Shown one piece after another: positions 6,237-13,029 of a stretch of DNA of 14,681 bases. Below the pieces are notes generated by a model. The model was not told where the DNA came from and did no database searches. It was given only the letters and a program-made list of their open reading frames with translations. This stretch comes from an uncultured Bacilli bacterium. Lineage in GTDB: Bacteria; Bacillota_I; Bacilli_A; RF39; UBA660. A program made the translations under genes and the position numbers. The stretch covers positions 1 to 14,681 of the forward strand of contig CANQVY010000016.1 in assembly GCA_947627405.1 (NCBI GenBank). Direction: 5' to 3'. Within the stretch, counting starts at the first letter, position 1. The number at the start of each line of letters is the position of its first letter.

Positions 6237-7111
6237 ATTTCTTCTAAATCAAATTCAGGAATAAAACTTTCTAATGCCGTTTCTTCTTCTTGTACATAAG
6301 CATTTTCAATTCCTAAAGAAAGAGCATATTCAATGATTTCTTGGTATTCTTCTTTAGAAATTCTTCGATTGAGATCTTTGTTGTTTTTGACGCGAGGAAC
6401 AGGTGTATATTGGTTCATAATACTTATAATAATATTGTCTTTATACGTTTGATATAAGTAATTTAGGATTTTTTTAGAATCATCTTTTAATCCGGGAAGC
6501 AACAGATGTCTTACAATCAATCCTTGTTTCATAATCTTTTTTGTCATTTTTATCGATCCAACTTGTCTATACATTTCTAAAATTGCTGCACGACATATTT
6601 GGAAATAATGGGGAGCTTTGGAATATTTCATAGCATATTGGTCATTAAAATATTTCATATCAACCAAATAAATATCAATAAGGCCCTCTAGTTCTTGAAG
6701 GACTTTCACCTCCTCATAGCCACTACTATTGTAAACAATAGGGATGGTTAGGCCTTCTTTTTTAGCTTGAATTAAGGCTTCTTTAATTTGAAATATATAG
6801 TGAGTAGGGGTTACTAAATTAATATTGGTGGCTTTTTGTTTTTGTAATTTTAAAAAAATATTTTTTAACTCTTCTATGGAAATCTCTACACCTTTTCCTT
6901 CATGAGAAATTTCATAATTTTGACAATAGATACATTGCAAATTACAATGGGAAAAGAAAACTGTACCACTTCCATATTTTCCACTAATGCATGGTTCTTC
7001 CCATTGATGCAAATAAAATTTAGCAATTTCGACTTGATGGGAAGCTTTGCAGAAACCCAATTGTTTTTTTCGATTTACCCTACATTTTCTAGGACACATT
7101 TCACAAAACAT
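6200..7111 (-). CDS. radical SAM protein, PflX / pyruvate formate-lyase activase-like
   Basis: A radical SAM enzyme of the PflX type (COG1313). The SAM-binding 4Fe-4S motif is HCNLQCIYCQNYEIS (CxxxCxxC, C56/C60/C63 from this start), and the family's N-terminal Cys cluster, CEMCPRKCRVNR followed by GFCKA, is complete. WEEPCISG and GSGTVFFSHC are typical of the family. The enzyme generates a 5'-deoxyadenosyl radical; the true substrate of PflX proteins is unknown, and no glycyl-radical enzyme gene is nearby. An in-frame ATG at 7138 would add nine residues (303 becomes 312), but it overlaps a TGCTATAAT -10 box and has no SD, so I prefer ATG 7111, which has GGAAAG upstream at rather long spacing. 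It is convergent with the prepilin peptidase gene. Confidence 0.85.
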   Translation of the reverse strand: MFCEMCPRKCRVNRKKQLGFCKASHQVEIAKFYLHQWEEPCISGKYGSGTVFFSHCNLQCIYCQNYEISHEGKGVEISIEELKNIFLKLQKQKATNINLVTPTHYIFQIKEALIQAKKEGLTIPIVYNSSGYEEVKVLQELEGLIDIYLVDMKYFNDQYAMKYSKAPHYFQICRAAILEMYRQVGSIKMTKKIMKQGLIVRHLLLPGLKDDSKKILNYLYQTYKDNIIISIMNQYTPVPRVKNNKDLNRRISKEEYQEIIEYALSLGIENAYVQEEETALESFIPEFDLEEIKKDIYQSKDRI

Positions 7112-7136
7112 AAAACATTTCTTCTTTCCTTTTTTC

Positions 7137-7145
7137 ATTATAGCA
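7137..7145 (-). promoter_or_regulatory. extended -10 of the radical SAM gene
   Basis: Read on the minus strand, TGCTATAAT is a perfect extended -10 (TATAAT at 7142-7137). Its last two bases are the AT of the upstream candidate start ATG 7138, so transcription from about 7130 would exclude that codon. The -35 region is weak. Confidence 0.5.
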
Positions 7146-7217
7146 TGTATTTAAAAAGTTTTGACTTTATATTTTATAGAAAAAAACAATTTTAGTATAT
7201 AAATATTTTTAAATTGG

Positions 7218-7226
7218 TGTTAAAAT
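7218..7226 (+). promoter_or_regulatory. extended -10 of the VanY gene
   Basis: TGTTAAAAT places the expected start at about 7233, at the edge of the GGTGA ribosome-binding site (7233-7237), giving an almost absent leader. It is divergent from the radical SAM promoter about 75 bases away. No good -35 is visible. Confidence 0.45.
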
Positions 7227-7242
7227 AATATTGGTGAAGTAT

Positions 7243-8649
7243 ATGAGATATTTAAAATTATTAAAAACATATAAAAAACAAATTTGTTTTACAATCTTAA
7301 TGATTATACTTATTTGTATTTTATCTTATTTTATTTATCATAATTTTTCAAAATCGAATGTATCTTGTATTTTAAATCGAGAATATGATAATTATAAAAC
7401 CAAGATTGTAGTAGATTTTAATAATGATCATACTCTATCAATAGAGGAAGTTTTTGAAACAGGGGATAATGCCATTTTAAAAACCAAGAGAATTGAAGCA
7501 ACTTTATTAGAATATGATTTTAGTGTCTTAAAAAACAAAATCATTGTTAAACATAAAATACAATATAGTAAAAAAACAAAAAATTTAGTGAGAGAATATG
7601 TAGAAAGTGGCTATTCTTGTACCAACGAAAAAACAATAAATAAACAAATTAAATATCAATTAGATAACTATGCTACTTATCAAGAAGTAGGTACACCTTA
7701 TGAGGAAGTTGAAATAAAAGCTTACAGCGATGAGAAAGATTTAAGGGAAAATGTATTAATCGATAATAATAGTTTTGATCCAAATATTGTAGGAAAATAT
7801 GTAGTTACTTATCGTTTAAGCATCAGTGATGTAAGAGATGAATATCTCTATCGAGTGATTGATGTAGAAGATACAACTGCGCCAATTTTAAAATTAAAAG
7901 GGCCAAAAGAGATTACTCTAAAAAAGGGAGAAACTTATAAAGATGCCGGGGTGGAAGTATCTGATAATTATGATAAAGAGATAAAAGAAAAAATAAAGAC
8001 AAAAGGAAAAGTAGATACATCAAAATTAGGAGAATATGAAATCGTCTATGAAGTTACCGATAGTAGTGGAAATATAGCTTCTGTTTCAAAAAAAGTAAAA
8101 GTCACAAGTAAAGGAGGTATTATTCCACAAATTAAAGAGGAAGATGGAATTACTTATGTCGATGGAACTTTGGTTGTAAATAAAAAATATTCTATACCAA
8201 AAGATTATACGCCTGGGCTTAAAGATACAACTTACGACGCTTTTACAAAATTAAAACAAGAAGCTAAGAAAAAAGGGTATACCATTCAAATTTTATCTGG
8301 TTATAGAAATTATGCAGATCAAGAAAAATTATATAATGATTATGTAAAAAAATATGGAAAGGAAAAAGCAGATACTTTTTCTGCAGAACCTGGTCATTCT
8401 GAGCATCAAACAGGATTGGCTTTAGATGTAGGAAAATTAGATACTTCTTTTGGAAATACACCAGCCGGGAAGTGGTTAGCGGCGAATGCTTATAAATACG
8501 GATTTATTATTCGCTATCCAGAAGGAAAAGAAAAGATTACAGGATATCAATATGAACCTTGGCATATTCGCTACTTAGGAAAAGATTTAGCACAAAAGGT
8601 TTACAAAAGTGGACTTACATTAGAAGAATATTTTGGAATTGATTCATAA
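7243..8649 (+). CDS. membrane-anchored VanY-type D-alanyl-D-alanine carboxypeptidase with Ig-like domains
   Basis: 468 residues. A single N-terminal membrane segment (about 14-34) acts as signal anchor. The outer part has an unassigned region, a probable Ig-like repeat (about 155-210), a clear DUF5011-type Ig-like domain (about 213-290; TTAPILKLKGPKEITLKKGETYKDAGV to YEVTDSSGNIASVSKKV), and a C-terminal VanY peptidase (about 315-460). The zinc site is seen as SEHQTGLALD (H388, D395) and EPWHIRYL (H441), with SGYR (R355) as substrate-side Arg. Such enzymes trim the terminal D-Ala of peptidoglycan stem peptides at the cell surface, so the organism should have a murein wall. ATG 7243 follows GGTGA by 5 bases and is preferred over TTG 7231. 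Resistance to vancomycin is not implied. Confidence 0.88.
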   Translation: MRYLKLLKTYKKQICFTILMIILICILSYFIYHNFSKSNVSCILNREYDNYKTKIVVDFNNDHTLSIEEVFETGDNAILKTKRIEATLLEYDFSVLKNKIIVKHKIQYSKKTKNLVREYVESGYSCTNEKTINKQIKYQLDNYATYQEVGTPYEEVEIKAYSDEKDLRENVLIDNNSFDPNIVGKYVVTYRLSISDVRDEYLYRVIDVEDTTAPILKLKGPKEITLKKGETYKDAGVEVSDNYDKEIKEKIKTKGKVDTSKLGEYEIVYEVTDSSGNIASVSKKVKVTSKGGIIPQIKEEDGITYVDGTLVVNKKYSIPKDYTPGLKDTTYDAFTKLKQEAKKKGYTIQILSGYRNYADQEKLYNDYVKKYGKEKADTFSAEPGHSEHQTGLALDVGKLDTSFGNTPAGKWLAANAYKYGFIIRYPEGKEKITGYQYEPWHIRYLGKDLAQKVYKSGLTLEEYFGIDS

Positions 8650-8653
8650 AATG

Positions 8654-8682
8654 TTTATAAAAATGAAAATATGTGGTATATT
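8654..8682 (+). promoter_or_regulatory. putative promoter of the 6S-like RNA
   Basis: TTTATA (8654-8659), a 17-base spacer and TATATT (8677-8682) preceded by TG at 8674-8675 would start transcription near 8689, at the base of the closing stem of the RNA. An alternative TATAAT at 8682-8687 would start it about four bases later. Confidence 0.5.
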
Positions 8683-8689
8683 ATAATTG

Positions 8690-8869
8690 TCTGAAAGATA
8701 CGAATTACACCATCGTGTATAAAACCGACTAAAGTTACGATACGGGAATTACGATGTATATTGGTGTTGAAGACCTATTCATTTAGGGATCCTAAAGATA
8801 TACTAGTAGAACCCACCTGTTTTTAAGAGCAGGTTTTATCGTAGATGGTAAGTTCTTTCGGATTTTTTT
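8690..8869 (+). ncRNA. ssrS: probable 6S RNA (RNA polymerase regulator)
   Basis: A roughly 180-base non-coding segment. Its ends pair as a closing stem, TCTGAAAG (8690-8697) with CTTTCGGA (8855-8862), followed directly by T7, so the end also acts as terminator. Inside are further helices: ACCATC with GATGGT near the two ends, TTTAGG/CCTAAA hairpin (about 8777-8793), and ACCTG/CAGGT closing a 10-base loop (about 8816-8835), leaving a large central unpaired region. 6S RNA mimics an open promoter and binds the housekeeping sigma factor holoenzyme. Size, closing stem, the AAACCGACTAAAG and CCCACCTG segments and the position upstream of a tcdA/yrvM homologue, as for bsrA in Bacillus subtilis, support the call. 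I could not run a covariance model. The promoter is at 8654-8682. Confidence 0.68.
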
Positions 8870-8882
8870 ATTGGAGGGAAAA

Positions 8883-9566
8883 ATGGATTCAAGATTAGAA
8901 ATATTAATTCAAAAAGAAAATATAGAAAAATTGAAACAAACAACAGTACTCGTTGTAGGTCTTGGTGGAGTAGGAGGTTACGTTGTTGAAGCTTTGGCTA
9001 GATGTTTTATAGGCACTTTAATATTAGTGGATTATGATATTATTTCTCTTTCGAATATCAATCGGCAAATTATTGCTCTTCAATCCAATATAGGAAAATT
9101 AAAGACCGAAGAATTTAAAAAACGTATAAAGCAAATCAATCCAGATTGTAAAGTAATCACACATTCTATTTTCTATAACGAAGAAAATAAAGAATGTATT
9201 TTTAATCAAAAAATCGATTTTGTTATCGATGCTTGTGATTGTATTCCAAGTAAAAAAATTCTAATTCAAGAATGCATCCATCGAAAAATTCCAATTATTT
9301 CTTCTATGGGAACGGGAAATAAATTAGATCCTACTCAATTTGAAATTACCGATATTCGAAAGACTTCTTATGATCCTATAGCAAAAAGAATAAGAAAATG
9401 GATAAAGGACGAAAAGATCAAAGAAAAAATACCAGTACTTTATTCAAAAGAGAAACCAAAAAAAGTAAAGGGGGACAAGATAGGTTCCATCGCTTTTGTT
9501 CCCAGTACGGCAGGCCTTTATATCGCAGGCTATGTAGTAAATCATTTAATAAGCAAAAGCCAATAG
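8883..9566 (+). CDS. tcdA: tRNA threonylcarbamoyladenosine dehydratase, E1-like (TcdA/CsdL, YrvM)
   Basis: 227-residue member of the ThiF/MoeB/E1 family. Visible are the nucleotide-binding GLGGVGG (26-32), the acidic strand end ILVDYD (D50, D52), SNINRQ (57-62) and a central VIDACDCIPSK. The N-terminus, SRLEILIQKENIEKLKQTTVLVVGLGGVGGYVVEALAR, is typical of TcdA. TcdA uses ATP to dehydrate t6A37 to the cyclic form ct6A in tRNAs reading ANN codons; other ThiF relatives cannot be excluded but fit less well. ATG 8883 is set by GGAGGG (8873-8878) directly behind the 6S terminator, and TTG 8871 is rejected because it lies before that SD. No separate promoter is obvious, so expression may come from readthrough of the 6S unit. 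Confidence 0.88.
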   Translation: MDSRLEILIQKENIEKLKQTTVLVVGLGGVGGYVVEALARCFIGTLILVDYDIISLSNINRQIIALQSNIGKLKTEEFKKRIKQINPDCKVITHSIFYNEENKECIFNQKIDFVIDACDCIPSKKILIQECIHRKIPIISSMGTGNKLDPTQFEITDIRKTSYDPIAKRIRKWIKDEKIKEKIPVLYSKEKPKKVKGDKIGSIAFVPSTAGLYIAGYVVNHLISKSQ

Positions 9567-9587
9567 TTATACTTGCTAAATCAAAGG

Positions 9588-9648
9588 AAAATTGTAAAGA
9601 TAAAAAAGAAGATATTGTTAAAAAATATTTTCTTTTTTCTACAATTTT
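9588..9648 (+). terminator. long hairpin between tcdA and recG, probable terminator
   Basis: The outer arms AAAATTGTA (9588-9596) and TACAATTTT (9640-9648) enclose an inner 15-bp helix (9602-9616 with 9624-9638, one G-U pair) and a 7-base loop. The inner helix ends in TTTTTTCT, so the inner stem plus this T-run can act as terminator. No T-tract follows the outer stem. Confidence 0.5.
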
Positions 9649-9691
9649 AATAAAAAAATCTGAAATTTTTCTTTCAAAAAAAATGTCAATA

Positions 9692-9700
9692 TGATATAAT
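9692..9700 (+). promoter_or_regulatory. extended -10 of recG
   Basis: TGATATAAT (TATAAT at 9695-9700) places the start near 9707, about 14 bases before the GGAGTGA ribosome-binding site. A clear -35 is lacking (TTTCAA at about 9672). Confidence 0.55.
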
Positions 9701-9732
9701 ACAGTCAGATTAAAAGAAGTGGAGTGACGATT

Positions 9733-11724
9733 ATGGCAGAATTATCTGATATTAAAGGTATTGGAGCAAGAACGGAATCGCTTCTTAAAAAAATAGGAAT
9801 CCATACAATTGATGATTTGGTTTCACATTATCCATTTAGATATGATGTTTTAAAACGCGATAATTTAAATGAAATAGAAGATGGCGAACATATAATAATA
9901 GACGGTAAAATCGAAAGCGTTCCGATATTACTACGATTTAAGGGTGGACTAACTAAAATGAATTTTCGATTAGTAACGGCATCTGGTGTGGTAGGAGTAT
10001 CTATTTTTAATCGAGCTTTTTTAAAAAATCAATTACCTATTGGGACATCCGTAATTGTTCTTGGAAAATTAGATAAGAAAAAAAATGTCATAACCGCTTC
10101 CGATATCAAAATCGGGCTTTTATCAAATAAAGAAAAAATCGAACCAGTTTATCATTCTACAAGTGGACTTTCCAATAAGAATTTATCTACATATATCAAT
10201 ATTGCTCTTTTGTCTTTTGGAAGATTTATAAAAGATAATATTCCACCTTACTTACAGGAAAAATATCATTTTTCAAACAAAAAAACCGCTTTAAATATAT
10301 TACACAATCCACCTTCTTTTGAAAAACTTGAGGAAGCAAAGAATCGATTAAAATATGAAGAATTATTTGAATTTATGTTTAAAATTAATTATTTAAAGAT
10401 GGAAAATAAGAAGCAAAGTAATGGAATCCAAAGGGATATTGATAAAAAAGAAATCTATAATTTTATAAAGAATTTACCTTTTACTCTTACCAATGATCAA
10501 AAAAAGGTTGTAGAGGAAATTTTAGAAGATATGTCTTCAAGTGGAAAAATGAATCGTTTGCTACAAGGAGATGTAGGAAGTGGAAAAACGATTGTAAGTA
10601 TTATTGCTATGTATGCGAACTTTTTAAGTGGATACCAGTCTGCTTTAATGGCTCCAACAGAAATTTTAGCTGTACAGCATTATAATACAATCAAAAAATT
10701 ATTTGAAAAATACAATATCAATATTTGTTTATTGACAGGATCTGTTTTAAAAAAAGATAAATTATTAATCTATGAAAAATTAAAAAACAAAGAAATTGAC
10801 ATTATTGTTGGAACCCATGCATTAATTCAAGATGAAGTCGAGTATGCTTCCCTTGGCCTTGTTGTGACAGATGAACAACATCGTTTTGGTGTCAATCAAA
10901 GATTATCTTTACAAAATAAAGGAACAAAACCAGATATACTTTATATGAGTGCAACACCAATTCCCAGAACGTATGCTTTAACCATATATGGAGATATGGA
11001 TGTTTCTATTATTAAAGAAAGGCCAACAGGAAGAAAACCAATTCAAACATATGTGAAAACAAATGAGCAAATCACCGAGGTTTTACAAATGATGTATGAA
11101 CAATTAAAGCAAAATCATCAAATCTATGTCATTGCACCACTGATTGAAGAAAATGAAAATAGTGATTTAACAACAGTAAATGAATTAAAAGATAAGATGA
11201 CACTAGCTTTTGGAAAAAAATATAAAATTGATATGATTCACGGAAAAATGACGTCTGTTCTCAAAGACAATGTGATGAATAATTTTAAAGATCATCATAT
11301 AGATATATTAATTTCTACAACAGTCATTGAAGTAGGCGTAGATGTAGAAAATGCAACCATGATGGTTATTTTTGATGCTTCTCGATTTGGACTTTCTACA
11401 CTTCATCAATTAAGGGGAAGAGTCGGAAGAAGCAGTTATGATTCTTCTTGTGTTTTAATTAGTGATTTGGATACAAAAAGATTACAAGTACTTGAACAAA
11501 CGCAAGATGGCTTTGAAATTAGTGAAGAAGATTTCAAATTACGAGGTCATGGCGATTTATTTGGAACCAAGCAAAGTGGAGATATGACTTTTAAACTGGC
11601 TAATTTAAGGGAAGATTACAAATTATTGTTACAGACCAAGAAAGATTCTTTGGAATATTTAAAAAATAAAGATGAAAAGGATCTATTAAAGAATCGATTT
11701 ATTTCCTCTATTAAAAGTAGTTAA
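9733..11724 (+). CDS. recG: ATP-dependent DNA helicase RecG
   Basis: 663 residues, close to the usual 670-690. RecG remodels stalled replication forks and Holliday junctions. Seen in order: an HhH-like start (LSDIKGIGARTESLLKKIGI), the wedge OB-fold region (about 55-140), Walker A GDVGSGKT (279-286), APTEILAVQHY, DEQHRFG (Walker B from D380), SATPIPRTYALTIYGD (from 406), the C-terminal helicase motif QLRGRVGRS (559-567) and the RecG-specific tail FKLRGHGDLFGTKQSG. All helicase motifs are intact. ATG 9733 is preferred to GTG 9724 because GGAGTGA (9721-9727) serves as SD and the GTG lies within it. It appears to be monocistronic, with its own extended -10 promoter and a terminator at 11741. Confidence 0.97.
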   Translation: MAELSDIKGIGARTESLLKKIGIHTIDDLVSHYPFRYDVLKRDNLNEIEDGEHIIIDGKIESVPILLRFKGGLTKMNFRLVTASGVVGVSIFNRAFLKNQLPIGTSVIVLGKLDKKKNVITASDIKIGLLSNKEKIEPVYHSTSGLSNKNLSTYINIALLSFGRFIKDNIPPYLQEKYHFSNKKTALNILHNPPSFEKLEEAKNRLKYEELFEFMFKINYLKMENKKQSNGIQRDIDKKEIYNFIKNLPFTLTNDQKKVVEEILEDMSSSGKMNRLLQGDVGSGKTIVSIIAMYANFLSGYQSALMAPTEILAVQHYNTIKKLFEKYNINICLLTGSVLKKDKLLIYEKLKNKEIDIIVGTHALIQDEVEYASLGLVVTDEQHRFGVNQRLSLQNKGTKPDILYMSATPIPRTYALTIYGDMDVSIIKERPTGRKPIQTYVKTNEQITEVLQMMYEQLKQNHQIYVIAPLIEENENSDLTTVNELKDKMTLAFGKKYKIDMIHGKMTSVLKDNVMNNFKDHHIDILISTTVIEVGVDVENATMMVIFDASRFGLSTLHQLRGRVGRSSYDSSCVLISDLDTKRLQVLEQTQDGFEISEEDFKLRGHGDLFGTKQSGDMTFKLANLREDYKLLLQTKKDSLEYLKNKDEKDLLKNRFISSIKSS

Positions 11725-11740
11725 ATAATGTAAACCTAAG

Positions 11741-11773
11741 AAAAAAGTAATAAAAAAGAATTGCTTTTTTTTT
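11741..11773 (+). terminator. intrinsic terminator of recG
   Basis: An 11-bp stem pairs AAAAAAGTAAT (11741-11751) with ATTGCTTTTTT (11760-11770), with one G-U pair, around an 8-base loop, and continues as T9 (11765-11773). Confidence 0.75.
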
Positions 11774-11893
11774 ATGAATATATTACGATTAAGATGCATG
11801 AAGCAATTCATGCCGAATACTCTTACGGACAATAAGTAAGAGAATATTCAACCAAACCCCCTGAATGGAGCCATCTCGGCTCCGCTTTTTTTT
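11774..11893 (+). ncRNA. unidentified structured RNA candidate (sRNA or leader)
   Basis: A gene-free stretch between recG and the TasA-like operon that folds in three steps. Stem-loop 1 pairs GCATGAA (11796-11802) with TTCATGC (11807-11813) around a GCAA loop, a GNRA-type tetraloop. Stem-loop 2 pairs GAATACTCTTAC with GTAAGAG-AA-TATTC (about 11815-11850), a 12-bp helix with an AA bulge and a 9-base loop containing GGACAATAA. A single-stranded ACCAAACCCCCTGAAT follows. Stem-loop 3 is the GC-rich terminator. It matches no riboswitch or sRNA class that I know. It is bounded by terminators on both sides, which favours an independent sRNA of roughly 100 bases; a possible promoter is TTGCTT (11761) with TACGAT (11784), which is weak. 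The remaining gap (11894-11964) shows nothing clear. Confidence 0.5.
11867..11893 (+). terminator. GC-rich intrinsic terminator
   Basis: GGAGCC (11867-11872), a five-base ATCTC loop, GGCTCC (11878-11883), then GC and T8. It is the most GC-rich hairpin in the window. As recG already ends at 11741-11773, this one implies a separate transcript starting in between. Confidence 0.85.
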
Positions 11894-11964
11894 ATATTTG
11901 TAAAGAAAAAAGTAGAGTTAAGCTTACAATATAAAGTGAAAGGAAAAAGAATAATTTTTTCAAC

Positions 11965-12028
11965 TTGACGTAAATTAAGTAAAGGAATATCTTTAGTTCT
12001 TGACGAGACTATTCTTAAATATTATAAT
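11965..12028 (+). promoter_or_regulatory. tandem promoters of the TasA-like operon
   Basis: The main promoter is TTGACG (12000-12005), a 17-base spacer and TATAAT (12023-12028), close to the SigA consensus. A second identical TTGACG at 11965-11970, exactly 35 bases upstream and also preceded by C, has a weaker TATCTT (11988-11993) at the same 17-base spacing. The expected start from the main promoter is near 12035, 15 bases before ATG 12050. Confidence 0.75.
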
Positions 12029-12049
12029 GATATAGAAAGGTAGGAAAAT

Positions 12050-13015
12050 ATGGAAACAAAGGATATAGAAAAAGAAAAGAAAAAATTTGATAATTATGGA
12101 AAATTTGCAAAAATTTTATTTGTAATAGTTATAATCACTGCATTGTTAGGAATCTCTTATGCCGTATTTAGAACAGTAGCTTATGGAGAAAAAACAAATG
12201 AATTAACAGTGGGAGATGTAGGATTAATCATTACAAATGAAAATAGTAGTGGTATTACACTTGATGGTGTGGTTCCAACAACGGAAGAAGAAGGAAAACA
12301 AACTGAAGGATATACGTTTACTCTTCAAAATACAGGGGATTATTTAATGAATTATAAGCTAGGATTTGAACTAAGTGATGATACAACTATGCCAGCATCA
12401 TCTGTTCGTTATACATTAGCAAAAGAAGAAACTGAAGGGGCTTCTGCGATTATGGGAGATATCAAACCAGAATTTATTGATGGAAAATATGTATATTATT
12501 TAGAAGCAGGACAAATTGCAGCAGAAGCATCCCAAAATTACACATTAAAAATATGGATTGATTATAATGCAGGTCTTGAAGCAAATGGTATGAAATTTAC
12601 TGTAAATGCACGTGCAGATGGAGAAGCTGTTGCGGAAGGTACACAAGCATGGGCATTACAAAATGAAACTGCTTTACGTACACCTATTGATGATGAATTA
12701 GATACAATGTATACAAAAGATTTAAGCGATGATGCAGAATATGCTTATACATTAACAGATACAGATAAACCAATTGCTTATTATATTGGTGCAACTTCAG
12801 GAACTTATTTAGTTGTAGAAAAAGATGAAAATTATTATATGTATGCCTTTACAAAAAATAAATATCAAATAGAAATTGGTAAGTGGTATCAAACCGATTC
12901 CGATAAAACAACATTTAGTGAATATACAGGTACAGCTCCAATTAGTAGTTCTGATTACCAAAATATTTATAATCAAGCATACTTTGATAAAATCGTAAAA
13001 AGTTTTGCTGAATAA
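12050..13015 (+). CDS. secreted TasA/camelysin-like protein with SipW-type signal peptide
   Basis: 321 residues. A charged N-terminus is followed by a hydrophobic segment (19-36) ending SYA (36-38), a signal-peptidase-like site as in SipW substrates. The next part (about 39-193) follows the TasA/CalY plan: GEKTNELTVGDVGLIITNE, then a second strand set around YTFTLQNTGDYLMNYKLGFEL, ending at KFTVNARADGEA. TasA-type proteins form extracellular matrix fibres; that role is inferred here from similarity in layout. The C-terminal domain (about 200-321) is unassigned. No sortase motif or C-terminal membrane segment is seen. The start at ATG 12050 has AGGTAGGA upstream. It is the first gene of an operon with a paralogue 14 bases downstream. 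No sipW gene is in the window. Confidence 0.78.
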   Translation: METKDIEKEKKKFDNYGKFAKILFVIVIITALLGISYAVFRTVAYGEKTNELTVGDVGLIITNENSSGITLDGVVPTTEEEGKQTEGYTFTLQNTGDYLMNYKLGFELSDDTTMPASSVRYTLAKEETEGASAIMGDIKPEFIDGKYVYYLEAGQIAAEASQNYTLKIWIDYNAGLEANGMKFTVNARADGEAVAEGTQAWALQNETALRTPIDDELDTMYTKDLSDDAEYAYTLTDTDKPIAYYIGATSGTYLVVEKDENYYMYAFTKNKYQIEIGKWYQTDSDKTTFSEYTGTAPISSSDYQNIYNQAYFDKIVKSFAE

Positions 13016-13029
13016 TAGGAGGTTTAAAA

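Noticed and set aside
6902..7195. 97-codon plus-strand frame opposite the radical SAM gene
   Set aside because: It is antisense to the conserved Cys-rich N-terminus of the radical SAM protein, with no SD and no recognisable motif.
7243..8649. A vancomycin-resistance cluster
   Set aside because: Only a VanY-type peptidase is present; no VanH/VanA/VanX or VanRS genes are nearby, and such peptidases are common wall enzymes.
8690..8869. T-box or other riboswitch controlling tcdA
   Set aside because: No T-box AGGGUGG signature or antiterminator is visible; the end-to-end closing stem fits 6S RNA better.
9398..9694. 98-codon open frame overlapping tcdA and the downstream hairpin
   Set aside because: It is out of frame with the well-supported TcdA protein, is Lys-rich low-complexity sequence, and has no SD.
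11774..11839. A 21-codon open frame (ATG to TAA) inside the structured RNA segment
   Set aside because: It is preceded only by the T-tract of the recG terminator, has no Shine-Dalgarno sequence, and its bases are explained by the two stem-loops.
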